Assembly (NCBI GenBank): GCA_021781095.1
Contig: JAJXXM010000249.1
Span: 1 to 7,908 of the forward strand
Direction: 5' to 3'
Length of the DNA: 7,908 bases
From: a bacterium
Lineage (GTDB): Bacteria; Eremiobacterota; Eremiobacteria; Baltobacterales; Baltobacteraceae
Shown here: positions 6,865 through 7,908 of the stretch, piece by piece
Position numbering within the stretch: position 1 is the stretch's first letter
Layout: every line of letters begins with the position of its first letter
Translations under genes and position numbers: made by a program
The notes under the pieces: generated by a model
The model's database searches: none
Seen by the model: the letters and a program-made list of their open reading frames with translations, nothing else
What the model was told of the DNA's origin: nothing

Positions 6865-7907
6865 GCGCGGCGCGCGCGCATCGTGAGCAGGGAGAGCCCC
6901 ATTCCCACGGCCGCGCACCAAAGCAGGACGCCGAACCGGAAATGCACGTCCCACCAAAGGCCCGTTGTGAGATCCGTGACGATCAAGTAGCACGCGAAAT
7001 AGGAGAGCGGAACGATAATGGCGAGCGCACGGTAGGCCGCCGGGCGCGAAGGATGGGGATCGAATCGCGCGATCCACGCATCGCCGAGGAGCCCGGCGAC
7101 GAGCGAGCAGAGCACGGTCGTCGCGAGCAACGGCGTCGCATTCGTAAAGGGAATTGCGTTGAGCGTGTTGCCGAGAAGCAGAACGACCGTCAACATTCCG
7201 AACGCGCTTCGAAATTGCGCGCCCAGGAAGAGGGCGAAGCCGGCAAAGAGCGCCGATTGAAAGATCACCACGAGGACGCCGAGCGAGCTTTTGTAGTAGC
7301 TCAAAGCGATCGCCGTAAAATACGTCGATTGAAGCGGTGAGATCGGCGGCGGAGCGTTACCGCGATCGGCGGCGGGAATAAAGGCGTAAGCGGTACCGAA
7401 GTGGATCAATCCCAGCCACGCTGCCAGCGCGATAGCGATGGGCAGTTGTTCGCGAAATCCTCGCGGCGGCGCCTCGCTATCGCGTGCGGCGAGCGCGCTG
7501 CGGATCGGTGCTGAGGCGAGAAAAAAGATTGCCAGTCCCATCATTTGGTGCGTTGGGCTCAGGAGCGCATCGACGCCTTCTTCGAGCCCGAAGATCGCGT
7601 GCCACGCCGCGTCGCTGGGAGCGGCGATGAGGAAGATCGGAATGCCGATCAAGGCGAGATGATACGGTTTCGGAAAGGCGTGCAGGCCGCGATATCCGAG
7701 CCGCCGTCCGCGCAGATACTGGGCGCCGAGCGTGCCGAGAATTGCGAGCATCCCAAGATAGATAAAGCCGTGGTAGGGCGTGAGGAAGGTTTCGATCGGC
7801 ACGTGCCCGTGCGCCCAGGCATCGATGAAGAAGCCCGTGACGATCGTGAGGCACGAAAAAGCCATCGCATAATCGAGCGAGAGGCTACGTGGTGCGTTGC
7901 CTTCCAT
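6861..7907 (-). CDS. Polytopic membrane protein of unknown function with Asp/His motifs
   Basis: This is a 348-residue protein with about eight or nine membrane helices (for example near 14-30, 47-62, 84-96, 121-139, 155-176, 208-229, 236-252, 258-275, 294-310 and 326-341) and a basic C-terminus. I do not recognise a named family, though similar unannotated proteins with a WHxxFG...ALLSPTH motif occur in other bacteria as far as I recall. Two similar charged motifs sit at membrane edges: Asp29-x3-His33 followed by TPYH (43-46), and Asp99-x3-His103 followed by SPTH (117-120). Further candidates are His35, Glu39, Glu109, His169, and Asp320 with His322 in WWDVH. Such a set could bind a metal or move protons, but this is inference. 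The ATG at 7907 is one base from the window edge, so a more upstream start is possible. The stop overlaps the glycosyltransferase start (GTGA), so the two are probably translated together. Confidence 0.8.
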   Translation of the reverse strand: MEGNAPRSLSLDYAMAFSCLTIVTGFFIDAWAHGHVPIETFLTPYHGFIYLGMLAILGTLGAQYLRGRRLGYRGLHAFPKPYHLALIGIPIFLIAAPSDAAWHAIFGLEEGVDALLSPTHQMMGLAIFFLASAPIRSALAARDSEAPPRGFREQLPIAIALAAWLGLIHFGTAYAFIPAADRGNAPPPISPLQSTYFTAIALSYYKSSLGVLVVIFQSALFAGFALFLGAQFRSAFGMLTVVLLLGNTLNAIPFTNATPLLATTVLCSLVAGLLGDAWIARFDPHPSRPAAYRALAIIVPLSYFACYLIVTDLTTGLWWDVHFRFGVLLWCAAVGMGLSLLTMRARRA

Positions 7908-7908
7908 G

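Noticed and set aside
6178..6990. Plus-strand open frame of 270 residues
   Set aside because: It is antisense to the glycosyltransferase and membrane protein and highly charged with no domain.
6865..7077. Upstream extension of the glycosyltransferase frame by 71 residues
   Set aside because: It lies over the end of the membrane protein gene in another frame; the GTG at 6864 forms a GTGA overlap and directly precedes the first helix.
1..7908. tRNA, rRNA, CRISPR array, insertion sequence or riboswitch
   Set aside because: There are no intergenic gaps above 25 bp, no regular direct repeats and no transposase-like frame, so there is no room or signal for them.

Overview
The window is GC-rich bacterial DNA, tightly packed, with coding sequence on almost every base. 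There are seven protein genes in three blocks and no RNA gene, insertion sequence, CRISPR array or phage-like segment that I can see. The lineage cannot be fixed from the sequence. The high GC, the many start codons without a Shine-Dalgarno sequence and the striking abundance of CGATCG would fit a GC-rich environmental phylum such as Eremiobacterota (WPS-2) or a neighbour, but this is a low-confidence guess.

Block A (1-797, minus strand) is a DUF3311 small membrane protein followed by a sodium:solute symporter cut off by the window edge. They overlap in TAATG. Block B (823-5332, plus strand) is a complete three-gene redox operon: a PYROXD2/phytoene-desaturase-like FAD oxidoreductase, a 758-residue fusion of a FAD aromatic-ring monooxygenase with an Old Yellow Enzyme reductase (the salicylyl-CoA 5-hydroxylase / anthraniloyl-CoA monooxygenase architecture), and a short-chain dehydrogenase. 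Both internal junctions are ATGA overlaps. Block C (7907-5347, minus strand) is a polytopic membrane protein of unknown function rich in Asp/His motifs, joined by a GTGA overlap to a GT39-family (PMT_2/ArnT-like) glycosyltransferase.

Blocks A and B are divergent, with only 25 bp between start codons, and appear to share one symmetric TATA-like box. Blocks B and C converge with 14 bp between stop codons, where an imperfect hairpin may end transcription. Block B is therefore bounded on both sides and seems complete.

By family knowledge, the fusion enzyme hydroxylates and then reduces the ring of a CoA-activated aromatic acid. The dehydrogenase could act on the resulting ring ketone or alcohol, and the desaturase-like enzyme could add or remove a ring double bond. 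The divergent symporter might import the acid. No CoA ligase, enoyl-CoA hydratase or thiolase is present, so these steps must be encoded elsewhere or the operon does something else. The combination with a PYROXD2-like enzyme is the most interesting feature of the window.
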